Below the pieces are notes generated by a model. The model had not been told where the DNA came from. It ran no database searches and saw only the letters and a program-made list of their open reading frames with translations. Source: Isoetes taiwanensis (taxonomy: Eukaryota; Streptophyta; Lycopodiopsida; Isoetales; Isoetaceae). Taken from it: a DNA stretch of 64,000 bases. The stretch covers positions 248,001 to 312,000 of the forward strand of contig JAJEKV010000084.1 in NCBI GenBank assembly GCA_021234155.1, in the 5' to 3' direction. The number at the start of each line of letters is the position of its first letter. Position 1 is the stretch's first letter. Positions 22,231 through 34,425 of this stretch are shown piece by piece. Made by a program: the position numbers and the translations under genes.

Positions 22231-22458
22231 GACTATTGGATAGTTTGACAGTTGCCTCTTTTTTGATAACTGTTTACATTGTATCTCATAACTAACTTTT
22301 CAGTTATGATTTAAAATTATGCTGCTAATGTTAAATTTTGAGCAACAGTGGAGGTATATCTCTAGATTCCTCCAGGTGATCTTTTCACCTTTTTTCCTTA
22401 TGTATCTTTTTTAGATGAAATATAAAAACCACCGTGCCTTCAAAACAAAAAAAAAAAA

Positions 22459-23085
22459 GATAGTCGGAATTGCCTGGCTGCTTTGTTGATTTTGCAAAGG
22501 CCTAGACACTATACCTTGGGAAAAGCCATGGGAAAGATTGAGACAGTTGAAGGCCCCTATGGATCTATAAAATGTGGTCTACAGGTTGTATAAGACTTGT
22601 TCTCAAGACAATTGACATCGCACTACCAACCATTCAACATTAGTATTGGGGTCCACCAGGGATGCCCACTCGCCAATGCTGGTGGTCTTTACATTGACCA
22701 GTCGGAAGGTTGATTTGCTAAACATAGGGGCGGTGGGACTTGCTCATGTACCAGATCATTAGGCAGCTCATATATGCCAACAATGTGGACCTCTTAGCCT
22801 ACACCTCGAATGACATGCAGTGCCACCTGGATGCCCTAGATGCTTTTCGCCAGCCCATTGACATGGGCATTAACTTAGCCAAGACTAATGTGCTGCTCGT
22901 CTCATCCTAGCACCAGCCAACCTCTCATTCGTTCAATTATCAAGGAAAAAAGAGGAGATGACACCGATCTACAACGAGGGTGGAGTTTCCTTCTACCAAC
23001 TACTGGGGCACTTCTATGCGTTTACAAGTGACAGTGTGTTGAAAGGCACTGTGTACAATGTAGAACAAACAGTCACAAAGCAGAA
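22459..23085 (+). pseudogene. Second-family non-LTR RT fragment
   Basis: Decayed copy of the RT family seen complete at 29395-32060. Shared stretches are TTTGTTGATTTTGCAAAGGC (motif A, VDFAK), GGGGTCCACCAGGGATGCCC (motif B), TGTGGACCTCTTAGCCTACA (after motif C) and GTGGAGTTTCCTTCTAC (about 22980). Stops occur in all frames, so it cannot code. It is clearly a different family from the L1-like element before it. Confidence 0.75.
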
Positions 23086-24480
23086 CTATATGAGTGCATT
23101 CAGGAATATATGTCCTACGTCTAGTGTCATCAATAGAAGAAAACATTAAAAGATTATATTGCAATCATCACTAAGGCTACGGTTAAAAATAATTCTAGAT
23201 TTTGCTCTGCTTCAATTTCATTTTATATAAAAGAATCCCAATGCCATTGTGACCTCCCTCCCCTCCCCTCCGTGCTTGGAGGGGGGATTTCATTACAATA
23301 AAGTTTATTATAAGCCATTAAGATAGGCAAAATTAACAAGGTGCTACGCACGGAGGGTTGCCCTCCAATTTCTCGAGGGTGAAGTGGCCTAAATCATAAA
23401 TCAAACCGTGAAGTCATATTTTCACAATATTTAAAGATAATTGAGTTAGGCCGAAAAAATTGAACCTCAAAAGATGCATTCTTGCAATTAGACTACAATT
23501 TTGGTTCTATTGGTAGTTGCTAGCCAAAACCTTCTATAAATTGCAAACTTATGGACTCAAGCTTGTGTACCTTAGAGCTTGGATTCCATTCCAATAACTA
23601 AACTTTTTCCAATGGACATGGTTGTCTGGGTCTACTTGTGAGGATTTGCACAATAGTGTTTGGTTGGGTTAAGTTGTTTTTGCTATTACCTTTGACTTTT
23701 TGTAGGTTGAGTACAAGAGATCATGTTAGTGTTATTGGACATAAACATCCAAGTGAAGCACAATGTTGTATATCAAGCCTCAATGCTTGTTGTGCTTCTA
23801 GTTATCTATATGAAATTTCCATTTCATCTTTGCTATTATTGAGATCTATTGGAAAAAATAGAACGATATTTGCAATTTGTCTTTACATACAAAACCTGTT
23901 TGCGATCCAGTAACGGAATATTCATTCCAGTAATGGAATATTCATAGCACTTGTTGGCTATTCCTTCTAATTATTTCGTCGGCAACAATACCTATGGTAA
24001 AGAGGAAATGATATTCACGAGTAAGTTTCTTGATATAATGAACGATTAACATGTGACAGCCTCCAAGTTGTACATACTAAAATTCTTTGTTAATATAAAT
24101 TTTCATGGTGAATTTTATAAGTCGAGTTGTTGCATTTGAATTCTCTCTCTGTTGCCTTGCCGTATATTATCACATGGGATGGGATAATGGAATTGAAAGG
24201 AATAATATTTTAACAGTGAAAATGAATTCAACATGATATACTTCTCTCACGGATCTGGCAACTCCAACTTTGTTGAGGGAAGGCATGTAAAATTTCATTC
24301 CAAAAATCTCCATTTGTTTCTACCTCTCTATATACTCCTGGTTAGAGAAGTCTCGGCGGCTTCAAATTGCGGACAAAAATAATGGTCGAGGAAAATGAGA
24401 GCCATGGAGCCAAGCACAAACAATCATCCGACCATGATGTAGTTACAACTGTGGAAACACCTTGAAGATAATACAATATT
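23086..24480. other. No gene recognised
   Basis: AT-rich DNA. A CT-rich/AG-rich inverted segment lies at 23250-23290, and a short direct repeat of GGAATATTCAT lies near 23916-23945. The open stretches are short and unrecognised. Confidence 0.5.
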
Positions 24481-25012
24481 AGGGCTTAAGAAGGCATTGA
24501 TTGATTACTCGCTTTTTTTAATCGAGCCTTGACCTTGTTGCTAGCAAAGTGAGGTCCGTCACGAGAAGTTATAGAACAGATAAATGAGCTGGAAGCTAAG
24601 ATTCCTACCTTGGCTCCTACAGATGCACGGCAACTGCTCAATGGAAAGTGGATTCTAGTGTAAGTTGTTCATTTCCCATGTAAAAAAATCATGAAGCAGA
24701 ACCTGGTCAATATCCACACATATCATCACTTCTTCCTGGTTAACTGTCTCTTTAGTTAACTTGTGCAATTTTCTGCTATTGTTCTTTGTGCTCACGAACA
24801 CAAATGTGATGTCTTGAGATACACTTCTGGTCGAACTTTTCCCCCTTCTTGCAGCAGGAATCTTGCTCCTTGTCAAAGTTCCAGAAATCTCGCAAACCAT
24901 TGATGCCGAAGCATTCAGTGCCCAAAATTCCGTCACCTTCTTTGGGCCTTATGCATCAACTTCCTTTTCTACTACAGTATCTTTTGAAGTTCGCAGCCCA
25001 CAATGAGTACAG
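24481..25012 (+). pseudogene. Plastid-lipid-associated protein (PAP/fibrillin), decayed
   Basis: Two exons of a PAP_fibrillin domain. Exon A ends at 24659 and contains LKKALID (24487 on), then after a frameshift [13 protein letters not shown] and [16 protein letters not shown], with a GTAAGT donor at 24660. Exon B (about 24821-25012) restarts with YTS, shifts frame, then reads [34 protein letters not shown] and [11 protein letters not shown], ending at a GTAAAAG donor. Family members coat plastoglobules and thylakoids and bind lipids. The transit peptide and C-terminal exons were not found. Two frameshifts and an in-frame TGA at 25004-25006, where the family has Arg (CGA), mark a pseudogene. 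This is nuclear plant DNA. Confidence 0.82.
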
Positions 25013-25815
25013 GTAAAAGTTAAATGCTTCAAAACTGCCATTTTTGAAATCAAATAACAAAATATATCAAATAGACATGCTACTACATAATAAGAATGCA
25101 TTCTATATCTACGTTTGCAACTTCAACAAATCAACATTAGAACATGCAAAGCATTTCTGTAGAGAGAAAAAATTAACAGTCGGATATTGCTTTCCTTTCC
25201 CATGAATATTGTGTTACAATGCAACTCTAGTGGCTTCTCATAATCATGACTTATACAACTACAAAAGGCTTCCAGATCTAAAAGGGTAAGAAACAATTCC
25301 TAATTTACCACAAACACAAATTTATTCGAAAGCATAAACCTGCAATGAAGATCAATTTAAATGCACTGCCATTAAATCTAGTCTTTGAAAAGCAACCTCA
25401 GTCATAAAGGCTCCTGAACTTTATGACCTAGATAGAGATTGTTAATGTTTTAATGATGATATTCTTTTTCTTGTAGATTGTCATCTTAAGCAAGAGAGCA
25501 TGCACAAGGTGCATTATCCAAGGGTGTTGTAAGCCATTTGCATTATCAATCATGAAGCCTCTATTCTTTGCCATGAAAAATCACTAGATTAGCTTCATGC
25601 AGTGCCAAATATGAAGAATTTTTTTATCCAACAAATCTTTATATCTCGGGCTCGTGTAGTTTTTTCATGTTCCTTATGCTCTGTAAATGCAACCAGAACA
25701 TAGAACAATTACCTAGCCCTGTTCTAAAGCAGTAGATATGTCCAATAGGAATTAATAATTTTTCTTAACAGTAGCAACGTTACTAGGATATGTATAAAAC
25801 CCCAAAATATCATAC

Positions 25816-25940
25816 CTTTGAGGCTCTTGTTTAACCACAAACCAGCGGCTAATATACAGTCTTGAAATTTGCTCTTTGCTAAAACTTGAAGTCGCACCCA
25901 AAACACGAATATTCATAATGGACTGGCCACTAAGCAAATC
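25816..25940 (-). other. Candidate unassigned exon, 125 nt
   Basis: On the minus strand a TTTTGTTTTAG acceptor precedes an open 125-nt block that ends at AAAG|GTATG. It reads DLLSGQSIMNIRVLGATSSF and continues SKEQISRLYISRWFVV, with balanced composition. I cannot assign a family and no neighbouring exon was recognised. It could be a chance open block. Confidence 0.3.
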
Positions 25941-27379
25941 CTAAAACAAAAACGCATTATCATCATGTTTCTTAATAAGTTCTAAAATAAAATTCCTTTT
26001 GTACCAGCTAAGTAACATGTCCAACACTACATCAGTAATAATTTTAGTATTTCTGGATTAGAAGATCCACCCAAATTGCATGTGTGGGAAGACATCACAG
26101 TCCCATGGCTTCATTATGGTTTTTACAGCCTTTTTCCTTTACCCCAGATGCAAGTATTCTTAGCCCCTCTATTCTATTTATTTACAAAAATACTTGCCAT
26201 AAGTACATGGGAAGCAGCATTTAACCAATCTGTTCTGACACCCCATAAGTTTTTCATCTACTAAACAATGCTCCCACTGCTTCTTCATGAGTTGGGCATG
26301 GTGCAATCTCCCTGCTTCATGCAAAAGCAGGAATAATTCTACTGCAAAATTTATCCCTAATATCCCTTCAAGGCAGAAGTAATGCAGAAGTAACACAAAA
26401 CATGTCTGTTCCTAGTGCCTAAAAATGGATAGCCACAGCCAAAGACAACGTTTTTGAACTGAAGAAGAAGAAAAGGAAGAAGTTTCCAAGAAAAAATTCG
26501 CATTGTGGTTCCATGCAATACCTGGTTCTGTGGATTAAACAGAGGATCTGTTAGTTCATATCAGCACTTGCATTTTTTGCCGGATTTCCTATATCAGTCA
26601 CTTCCTTGCTTCCTAGGCTTAACCGCTTTCTAGGCCTATATAGATTCGCTGAAGTTGGATTTGCATTCCCATTTGCTTCCGTTATCTCTGAAAGGTATTT
26701 TGCTTGCATGATCGCATCGCTTCTGCTTGTTCACTCCTGCCCACAAGTGTTTTATAGACAAATTTTTACAGAAAAGGATGCCTCAAATGATATCTCCATA
26801 CATGTACATTGATGAGAAGATGAGGCCCTCCTACACCCATCAGAAAGACTTGGATTCAGGTAAGCTTCTTCACTCTTTGATTCCCTTACCCGGTTGGAAC
26901 GTCCGAGATCCAGAATGCGCGAGACCGCCAGTTTACAGGTAGCAATGGGTTTTGAGCAGTCACCAGCATATCCTAGGTATATTCTAACATATACCTAGGA
27001 TATGCCATAAACCCACATAAACAAGGGTTTGCCCCCTTAGGGGCAACCCAATAAATAGAGGTATGTACTTGGCAAACAGGAGTTATTAGCACATTTAGCA
27101 TAAAGTGCATACATCCAATTAGTACAAAAACGAAAAAAGTTTGATTTACAAAACGTTGCATGCTGATTCTTGTATTCTTGAATAAGATAGTGTCCCAAGT
27201 CATAACTGAGTATGTATATCCATCATTTTTTGCAGATATGATGCCAGCAACCGTATTGAAACCGTGTTCAACATCACATGCAACGATTGGTTGGGCCGGA
27301 CCAACTCGGCATAACGTGTCCGAATATGTTCATACACTGGACAACTCTAGGCTAAGATCAAATCCCTAAATCCGACGGC
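25941..27379. other. No gene recognised
   Basis: Mixed-composition DNA with only short open stretches on both strands. A palindromic ATATCCTAGG(TATA) segment lies near 26970-27005. Confidence 0.45.
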
Positions 27380-27720
27380 CTGGATCAAAAGCCCCAAGTA
27401 AAGGGGCTACTTGAGGCATCACAAGGTGGCTCCATGTACGCCATCGATCTCGCACATACGATGGCCCAGGTGGCGACACCTCAATCTTCACCCACAAGGG
27501 GGCTGCTTGATGTGGATTTATGTGGCACTGTCTTAGCCTTCAATCTCAGATCTGGATGGCCCAGACAGTGACACCTCAAATACTGGACCACTGGATAAGG
27601 GGGGAGCTTAAATAGTGGTTCAATCCAGGACGTCCATCTCAGATCTGGACGACCCAGATGGCACACCTCAAAATATTGGAACACTGGATACAAGGGGGTG
27701 CTTATATAATTGTATATATA
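27380..27720. repeat. Imperfect tandem repeat of about 80-110 bp
   Basis: Three diverged units share ATCTCAGATCTGGA(T/C)G, GGCCCAGA and ACACCTCAA..., followed by CACTGGATA and a G-run (near 27430-27510, 27540-27610 and 27630-27710). Non-coding. Confidence 0.6.
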
Positions 27721-27738
27721 TAAGAGATAAGAGATATG

Positions 27739-29361
27739 GACATTGGATACTCCGACTCCGGTGTGTGTTCATGATTATCCATGGAAATTACTTGCACATG
27801 GACATGACATCAAGTTGTTGGGGATTCCAGTTGGCATCCATGTTACTATGGGAGCTGCATGGGAGGAGATCATTAAGGGTTTGGAGAAGCACTTGTTCTG
27901 GTGGTCCACCGCAAAGTTATCGGGTCGCATTACAGTGGCCAAGTCAGCCTTAGTAGTACCCACGTTTATATGGCATCTATACTGCAAGCCCCGCAGAACA
28001 AAGTACGTGAGCTCCTTGCAATAGTTCGAAACTTTATATGGGCGGGTACTGAGGAAGGTTTTGTATGATGGACTTCTTACTGCAGAGCAAAGTCCTTATT
28101 TCAAAGTTCATTTGGAGACTCCTAAATGGTGAAGATGATTCTCCTGGTTTACGCTTTCTTAAACAAGCTCTTGGTCACTATATCCCTCTAGGCAAAAAGG
28201 CTGTCAAACCAGATTTCAGACTCTGCTGCTTTTTCCAAGTGCTTCTCCATTTTTTCATGGCTTGTTGACAGCATGGGAGGCAGTCAAACATCTTTTCTGG
28301 CCATGCCCCTCCATCCACGACCTATTGGAGACTCCATGGTGGTGGGCACCACTGCCTCCAGACCCCTTAGCAGCTCCACTGGCAGCATCATTTCATCCCC
28401 TTACACAGAGACGATGGATTCTGGCAGGCGTTGTCTCTATTCAAGCATGGTATGAAGCGGGTCGCCTACTATCTTGGCCTGAATTTCAGGCAAAGTTCCT
28501 GCTCGCCCATTGGGATGTGTCTCTATGGGAGAAGGTCGCAGAACATTTGCCTCTTCTAGTGCAAGTTGGTGTTGCTGAAAGAGTGCCATGGGACAGTCAT
28601 GAAAATATTCACAAAAGCAAGCACTTTGTCAGATCAGTATATCGCCTTCTTTTAGCACCACAGCCCCTCCAGTTGCCAGAGCGGCACCTACAGGTTCCAC
28701 AACGCACTTTGTGTCGTACATGGCGGTGGCTTTGGGATAGGTTGCTCCACCCTAAAGTCTCTGTACTATGGTGGCAGGTTATCCACAGGTGCCTGCGCAT
28801 TAATGCCTTCCAACATCGCTATGATCCTTGCATATCTGCAGTATGCCCGCTCTGCCTTTCAGCCGTTTAGACTCTTGAGCACTGTCTCTTTGATTGTCCA
28901 GAGGTTCAACCAGCGTGGTCCTGGCTACAAGGCTTGTTTAACAGTACTTTGGACTGCCAATGCATCCTCTTGGCTTCCTATCCTAATGCATAGCCCTCAG
29001 CTAAACAGAGGGCATTCAATCTTGGTTCTGGTTGGCTCCTATGGTCAATATGGGAGCGTCGCAGACACCACATCTTCTAAGGCATTTATTCATCTGCACA
29101 TGGTGTTATTACGGTGGCCCAGATAGCCTATGAGTGCTCCTCTCTTGATTCAAAAATGATGGAACGCATCTGGATTCGGTATCTTCGAATTGATTCTTAT
29201 CGTTAGTCTTCCTTTCTGGAGTAAGCACATTGTGTTCCAGGCTCGTGCTCCTGTGGCATCTTCTTTGTGCTTATACAGTTAGATGAGACATGTAAACTTT
29301 GTACTTTTTATCTGATTAATAAACTTTTTGGCTTTCGTCCGTAAAAAAAAAAAAAAAAAAA
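27739..29361 (+). mobile_element. 5'-truncated L1-like LINE with A-tail
   Basis: Flanked by near-duplicates of AGAGATA-AGAGATAT at 27723-27737 and 29371-29387 (two-base length difference) and ending in an A-tract at 29343-29361. Only the 3' part of ORF2 and the 3' UTR are present. It separates the upstream repeat array from the second-family RT fragment that starts at about 29395. Confidence 0.8.
27768..28930 (+). pseudogene. LINE ORF2 C-terminal part
   Basis: Starts in the RT thumb (HDIKLLGIPVGIHVTMGAAW, STAKLSGRITVAKSALVVPT). After frameshifts near 28020 and 28250, a long frame (28262-28870) carries FHPLTQRRWILAGVVSIQAW, LLAHWDVSLWEKVAEHLPL and the zf-RVT block RTWRWLWDRLLHPKVSVLWW then DPCISAVCPLC. 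The same frame types recur at 7550-8470 and 34430-35550, so these three are one LINE lineage of different ages. The catalytic half is missing. Confidence 0.85.
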
Positions 29362-29394
29362 GGGAAAAAAAGAGATATAAGAGATATATAATGG

Positions 29395-32236
29395 GTCATG
29401 CATGCAGTGGAACTACTTAGAAAATGAAACACCCCAGGGGGGCGGGAAAACCAGGGGGGTGGATCTAGTGTGGTGGACTATGTGTTGGTGCCTGAGCAGG
29501 ATATGCATGTCATCAAGCACTTTCAGGTGGGAACAACTAATCGGGATGAAGAGATCGACTCAGACCACTTACCACTTTACTTGAAGTTGGCTTGGCAGGT
29601 TGTGCGAACCCCCGGTGCAACAACTCCTCACATGCCTCAGCTGCGATTGGATTATGAACATGCAGGGGCTTATGCCCAGATGCTTATAGATGACCTGGCA
29701 GAAATTTTGCAATATCCTACACTAGAGCAAATGCGGGGGCGGTGGCCCGATGTGCTTAGGAGGCTGGCGAGAGGTGCTTTGGGATAAGCGCCCCGTGACG
29801 GACCTCAAAGAACACAACCTTCCCCGCGTAATCAATGGTTTGATCACGAGTGCAAGGAACAAAAACGGCTCCGCCAAGTCCGCAGAACCACTTTTTACGC
29901 CCACATGCGGTAAGACATTACCGCATCTTCCCTAAAGCTAAGAAAGCGGGTACATTGCAGCGCATCAAAGGGAAATGTTTTACCTCCTGGAACGTCACCC
30001 TAGGACCTTCGGCGAAGGGTTCTTAGAAAGCGATCTGACCCACGGGGAATATCACTCCCGGCGATGGAGGCAATACTTGCAACAAATATCATAACCCTCG
30101 GGGTGCACATGCGGCATTACCCTTGCAAGAAGGCCCAGTCTTTGGAAATCACAGTCCGGGCGTGGAACAAGGCTTACAACGTCTTGCCAATGGGAAAGCC
30201 CGGACTTGGATGGTATGCGGGCGAGAATTGCTTAAGTGGGCGTCCATAATACCGATCTTGACCGCCTTGTTCAACAAGGCATTACAGGAAGGCTTCCCGC
30301 TGCAGTGGACCAATAGCAGAGTTGTTCCCATCTATAAGGCAGGTGACCCACACTGCCCAGCCAATTACCGAACAATCATGGTCAGTTCGGTGTTTGCAAA
30401 ATTGCTTCTTTGGGATTCTCGAGCGGCGGTTGGCGGAGCTGGCTGGCGAGGCGGCGAGGTCGCGGGCCCTCACCCGAGGCGAGGATTGAGACCTCGGCAC
30501 TCAACCATTGACCATATCTTCCGCGTTCTGCGAACTTCGATTGAAGGCGGCGAGGCTGCCGTCAGGATCTATATTGTTGCTTTGTGGATTTTGCGAAGGC
30601 GTTTGACAACTATGGGCAAGACTGCAACAGCTGGGGGTTCCTGTAGATTTGTAGAATGCAGTGTACAGGCTATATGAAAGATGCTCGGGTCGGTTTGTAG
30701 CGAGACAAGCCAACCATTTGATAGTAGTATCGGGGTTCGTCAGGGATGCCCTCTCTCCCCAACATTGTTTGGGCTCTACATTGATCAATTGGAGAGCTAG
30801 CTTGCTGATAATGGGGGCGATGGAGCTCACCTTCTCTATCGGTCATCGACCGGTTAATATATCTTGATGATGTGGACCTCCTAGCTTACACACCAGGCAG
30901 ACATGCAACGACATCTCGATGCCACGGACACATTACGCCAAGCAACCGATATGCGCGCGTCAACCTGCCAAGACTAAGGTGGTTTTCATATTATCTTCCG
31001 TCGGTAGAGGGTCCCCTCCTTCCGATTACCAAGGCGAGAATGTGGAAGTTGCATCCACATACAAGTATTTGGGAGTGGAGTTTCCTTCTACTATGCCTTT
31101 GGGACACATCCATACGTCTACAGTGGCCGGTGGAAGGCACTATATGCAATGCAAAACAATAGTCATAGAGCGGAGTTGTATGATTGGGCCCATCAGTCAC
31201 ACCTGTTCAAGGTCTTAGTAGAGCATGTCCTTTTATACGGGGTGGAAGTATGGGGCCTAGTAGTGTCACTTGCTACTTGGAATGACTTGGAGCAGGTCCA
31301 GAAAGCCTTCTTAGTACGAGCACTAGGGGTGAAGTCCACAGTCCCATATCAAATTCTACTGCAGGAGACAGGATTCTTGCCTCTTCACAAGGCGGCCCTT
31401 GATCGCCACATTGTCTATTTTCAGAAGGTGGTCAATATGGACGATGCTCGTCTCCCTAAACTAGCTTATATCATGTCAATGGGGCCGCAGCGCCTCAAGG
31501 CCTGCTGGAGGGAAAAGAGAGCTCAATGGTTGGCTAGATGGAATGCGCTTGAGAACGCAGTGCATACATATGCAAGCAGAGGCGGTCGCCATAGCTTGAG
31601 GCAATATCTTGGCGCTTGCTTCCTCAGCAAGCTTTGGGATGCCAATGCCCTTGAACATATCAAGACAGCACACTATCAGCGCCACATAAATCCCACATTG
31701 GAACGAGGCCCGCAATGCTACCTGCGTACCCACTTGCCCATGAAAAGGCGCACTCATTGCCTCCATTCGCACAGGGGCACATCATCTTCGAATTGAGATG
31801 GGCAGATGGATTGGTGAGCCGTGCCGGGGCGAAAGTCTATCAATGCTTTGCCAAATGGGAGTCATTGAGGATGAATCTCATACCCTTCAAAGTTGCCCAA
31901 AGATATGATCAAATTCCGAGTTGGTCGGGCACGGCCACCGTTACATGTGACATTGAGCCGCGGCATCCGATCCGGTCTTTGGGATCATACCTTCAGGAGG
32001 TTATGGACATGCGAGATCAGCTATGTCCTCGGGCACACACTTGACATATATATATATACATTGATGTATACTTGTACAGTTTGACAGCATTCTTATTACT
32101 GCCACGGTTTTTCCCTCGAAAACCCTTGGTGAGGGGTTTTAACCCGACAAGAATAAGTTTGTTTGCGCCCTTAATGGGTCCCATAGGCCGATTGGCCTCA
32201 GTGGACGATAAAAAATCATTCTCATTCTCATTATTT
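29395..32236 (+). pseudogene. Second-family non-LTR retrotransposon, endonuclease tail to RT C-terminus
   Basis: Decayed element with multiple frameshifts. The end of an AP-type endonuclease is seen (VVDYVLVPEQDMHV, then DSDHLPLY at about 29555-29578). RT follows: LLKWASIIPILTALFNKALQ, VVPIYKAGDPHCPANYRTIM, motif A CFVDFAKAFD-like at about 30580, motif B GVRQGCPLSP at about 30732-30760, motif C YLDDVDLLAY at about 30859, and KYLGVEFPST. A long C-terminal frame (31149-31796) reads VLLYGVEVWGLVV, QKAFLVRALGVKSTVPYQIL and RSWRRDKRAQW-like sequence. It then shifts to LRWADGLVSRAG. The 3' end carries TA repeats and an ATTCTC-type repeat near 32215-32236. It is unlike plant L1; its clade needs a tree. 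Confidence 0.78.
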
Positions 32237-34425
32237 TTGTAGAAGAACATGGAATGCGATCATTCATACTATATGTCAATCATAGACTTATCGATATTGG
32301 CTCCCTATTCCCCTATTAAATCATAGAAATGCTTAAGAGCATTTCATATACGAAATAGTTGTGATGAAGGCATAAGGAAGAGGGACATCAATAAATTCAA
32401 AGAATAGGAGTTGAACCCACTATAATAGTGTGAAATAGTTATAGAGCTCACGCAATAAGGCTACATCTACATCTACATTTTGTCCCATAACACCACAACA
32501 AAACAATGATATGGCAACATTAGAACTCATGGGATTGAATCATGATTACAAAAAGAAAGTAAGCATGCCAAAACCATAGGCTGGGAGTGCAAATTAACTA
32601 TAAATACACCACGCACTCTAAAAATACTATTGGCATACCGTCACCCAGTTATATCAACACAATCATATGCAAACCAAAGTAAAATGAATGTATATTTATA
32701 CATTTTATGCGATGCCAAAATAATTGTGATGGAATTATAAGGAAGAGGGGCATCAATATATTCAAAATGTGGGAGCGGAACCCATTATAATAGCGAGAAA
32801 TATTTATAGAACCAACACAACAAAGCTACACCTACAATCAATGTTAATCTGGAATTGAACCATGATTACAAAAATATTGACCACCTGCCACTGCAAATTC
32901 AAAAGCGATTAAATATGCCAAGAACCTCAAAACTAAAAGAAGTTGAATATGAAAGATTACACATGGTTTCGCAAACCCTAGATGCTTTTTGACGCTAGAT
33001 AAACGGTAAGGCTCTCATGTGAAAAGACCTATGTGGCCACAAAAAAAAAAAAAAAAAAAAAAAAATGTGCCTTGACTATTGATTGATCATAGAAATCCAA
33101 AAAGCCCTATGCAATTTACTCAAAATTATGCCTTCTTCATCTCCTATATGGTGCATTTGACCAAAAAAGCATATGGTCATGAACAACACAAAAGGAGGGG
33201 CGACAAAAAGAAAGAAGTAATATAGAACAAATGAATCACAAATGCATGTGAACAGAAGTTGAGATTGATTAGCTAGAGGGACCTTTGCATGCAAAATCAT
33301 GTTAATGTAAACTTGAGATTCATTGGATGTAAAATGGTCTCACATACAAAAGCATGTGGATGGAAAACTAAGATTGACCAGGTAAGAACATACAGTGATT
33401 GGCAGAGAAGGTGCTATGCATGCATGGGCATAGGTATGTATGTCCAAACTAAAAGTGCATGCAAAAGCATGTTAATATAAACTTGAAATTCACTGGATGT
33501 AAAGTGGTCTCACATACAAAAAGCATGTGGATAGAAACCTAAGATTGACCGGGTGAAACGGGACATATGCATGCATTGACTAACAGAGAAGGGTGCTATG
33601 CATGCATGGGCATAGACATGCATGTCCAAACCAAAGGTTAAGAGGGCAAACTAACTAGAAATATAAAGCGTGCTCTATAAATACAACTAGCATACTCTCA
33701 TAGAAATACAACACTCCAATCATATTGTGATATAGAATGTTTTAACTGTCAATATGATTTGAAAAAGATGCATTCACCATCAGGGTAAATTTTAAGGGCC
33801 CTAAACCTACGAAAAGACAAAAGTTTATAGTTTTTTTTTTCTCGCAAAGTCTGATAGAATAAACCCTTTAGTTATCTTCCTACTTGACTAAAATGTAAAA
33901 TTTATATGATATGAAATTCTTGCATTGGCTAAACATACGAAAAAACAAAAGTTTATAGTTTTTTTTTTTTTCTGGCGAAGTCTGATAGAATAAACCCTTT
34001 AGTTATCTTCCTACTTGGCTAAAATGTAAAATTTATAAGATATGAAATTCTTGCGTTGGCGAAGTTTTCTTGTTTGCTAGCTAAAGTGCAATTATTTAAT
34101 TCAAATTTTGGGCACTCATTAGTACATGAATGACGACTTATTCAATATGTTTCTATTACAAAATGATAACAAAGATGTTCAAAGTACAATTCATATAGAA
34201 CTAACAATACCATTTGAAGTAACACACACGTTGAAGTTGGGGTCAAATCCATCCAAATGACTAACTAGTGCAGGGAGCCCTTTAGGGTCAACAATTTCAA
34301 AAACAAATCACGATTACTTATAGCTTAGAATGCTCATTACATAACATTTTTCATAATGCTTAATCTAAACAGCTTATAGATTCAAAATCAATATCCATCA
34401 AAGCATGATTAAGGTAGCTGCTATC
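32237..34425. repeat. Gene-free DNA with three local duplications
   Basis: No gene was recognised. A diverged duplication links 32340-32560 and 32700-32880 (shared GAGGG(A/G)CATCAATA and GAACCCA.TATAATAG). A second unit of about 175 bp is tandem at 33286-33455 and 33459-33640. A third unit of about 130 bp is tandem at 33797-33928 and 33933-34060 (shared ACAAAAGTTTATAG and TCTGATAGAATAAACCC). An A-run lies at 33041-33065. Confidence 0.6.

Larger units (their letters stand above)
19528..22458 (+). mobile_element. L1-like LINE, 5'-truncated, with A-tail
   Basis: Non-LTR element beginning inside ORF2 at the first RT motif and ending in an A-tract at 22447-22458. No endonuclease domain remains. 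A convincing target-site duplication was not found. It lies just upstream of an RT fragment of a different non-LTR family (22459), so it probably inserted next to or within it. Confidence 0.85.

Noticed and set aside
27015-27203. Minus-strand 76-aa frame near an ATATCCTAGGTATA palindrome
   Set aside because: Short frame with ordinary chance length; no family or splice context.
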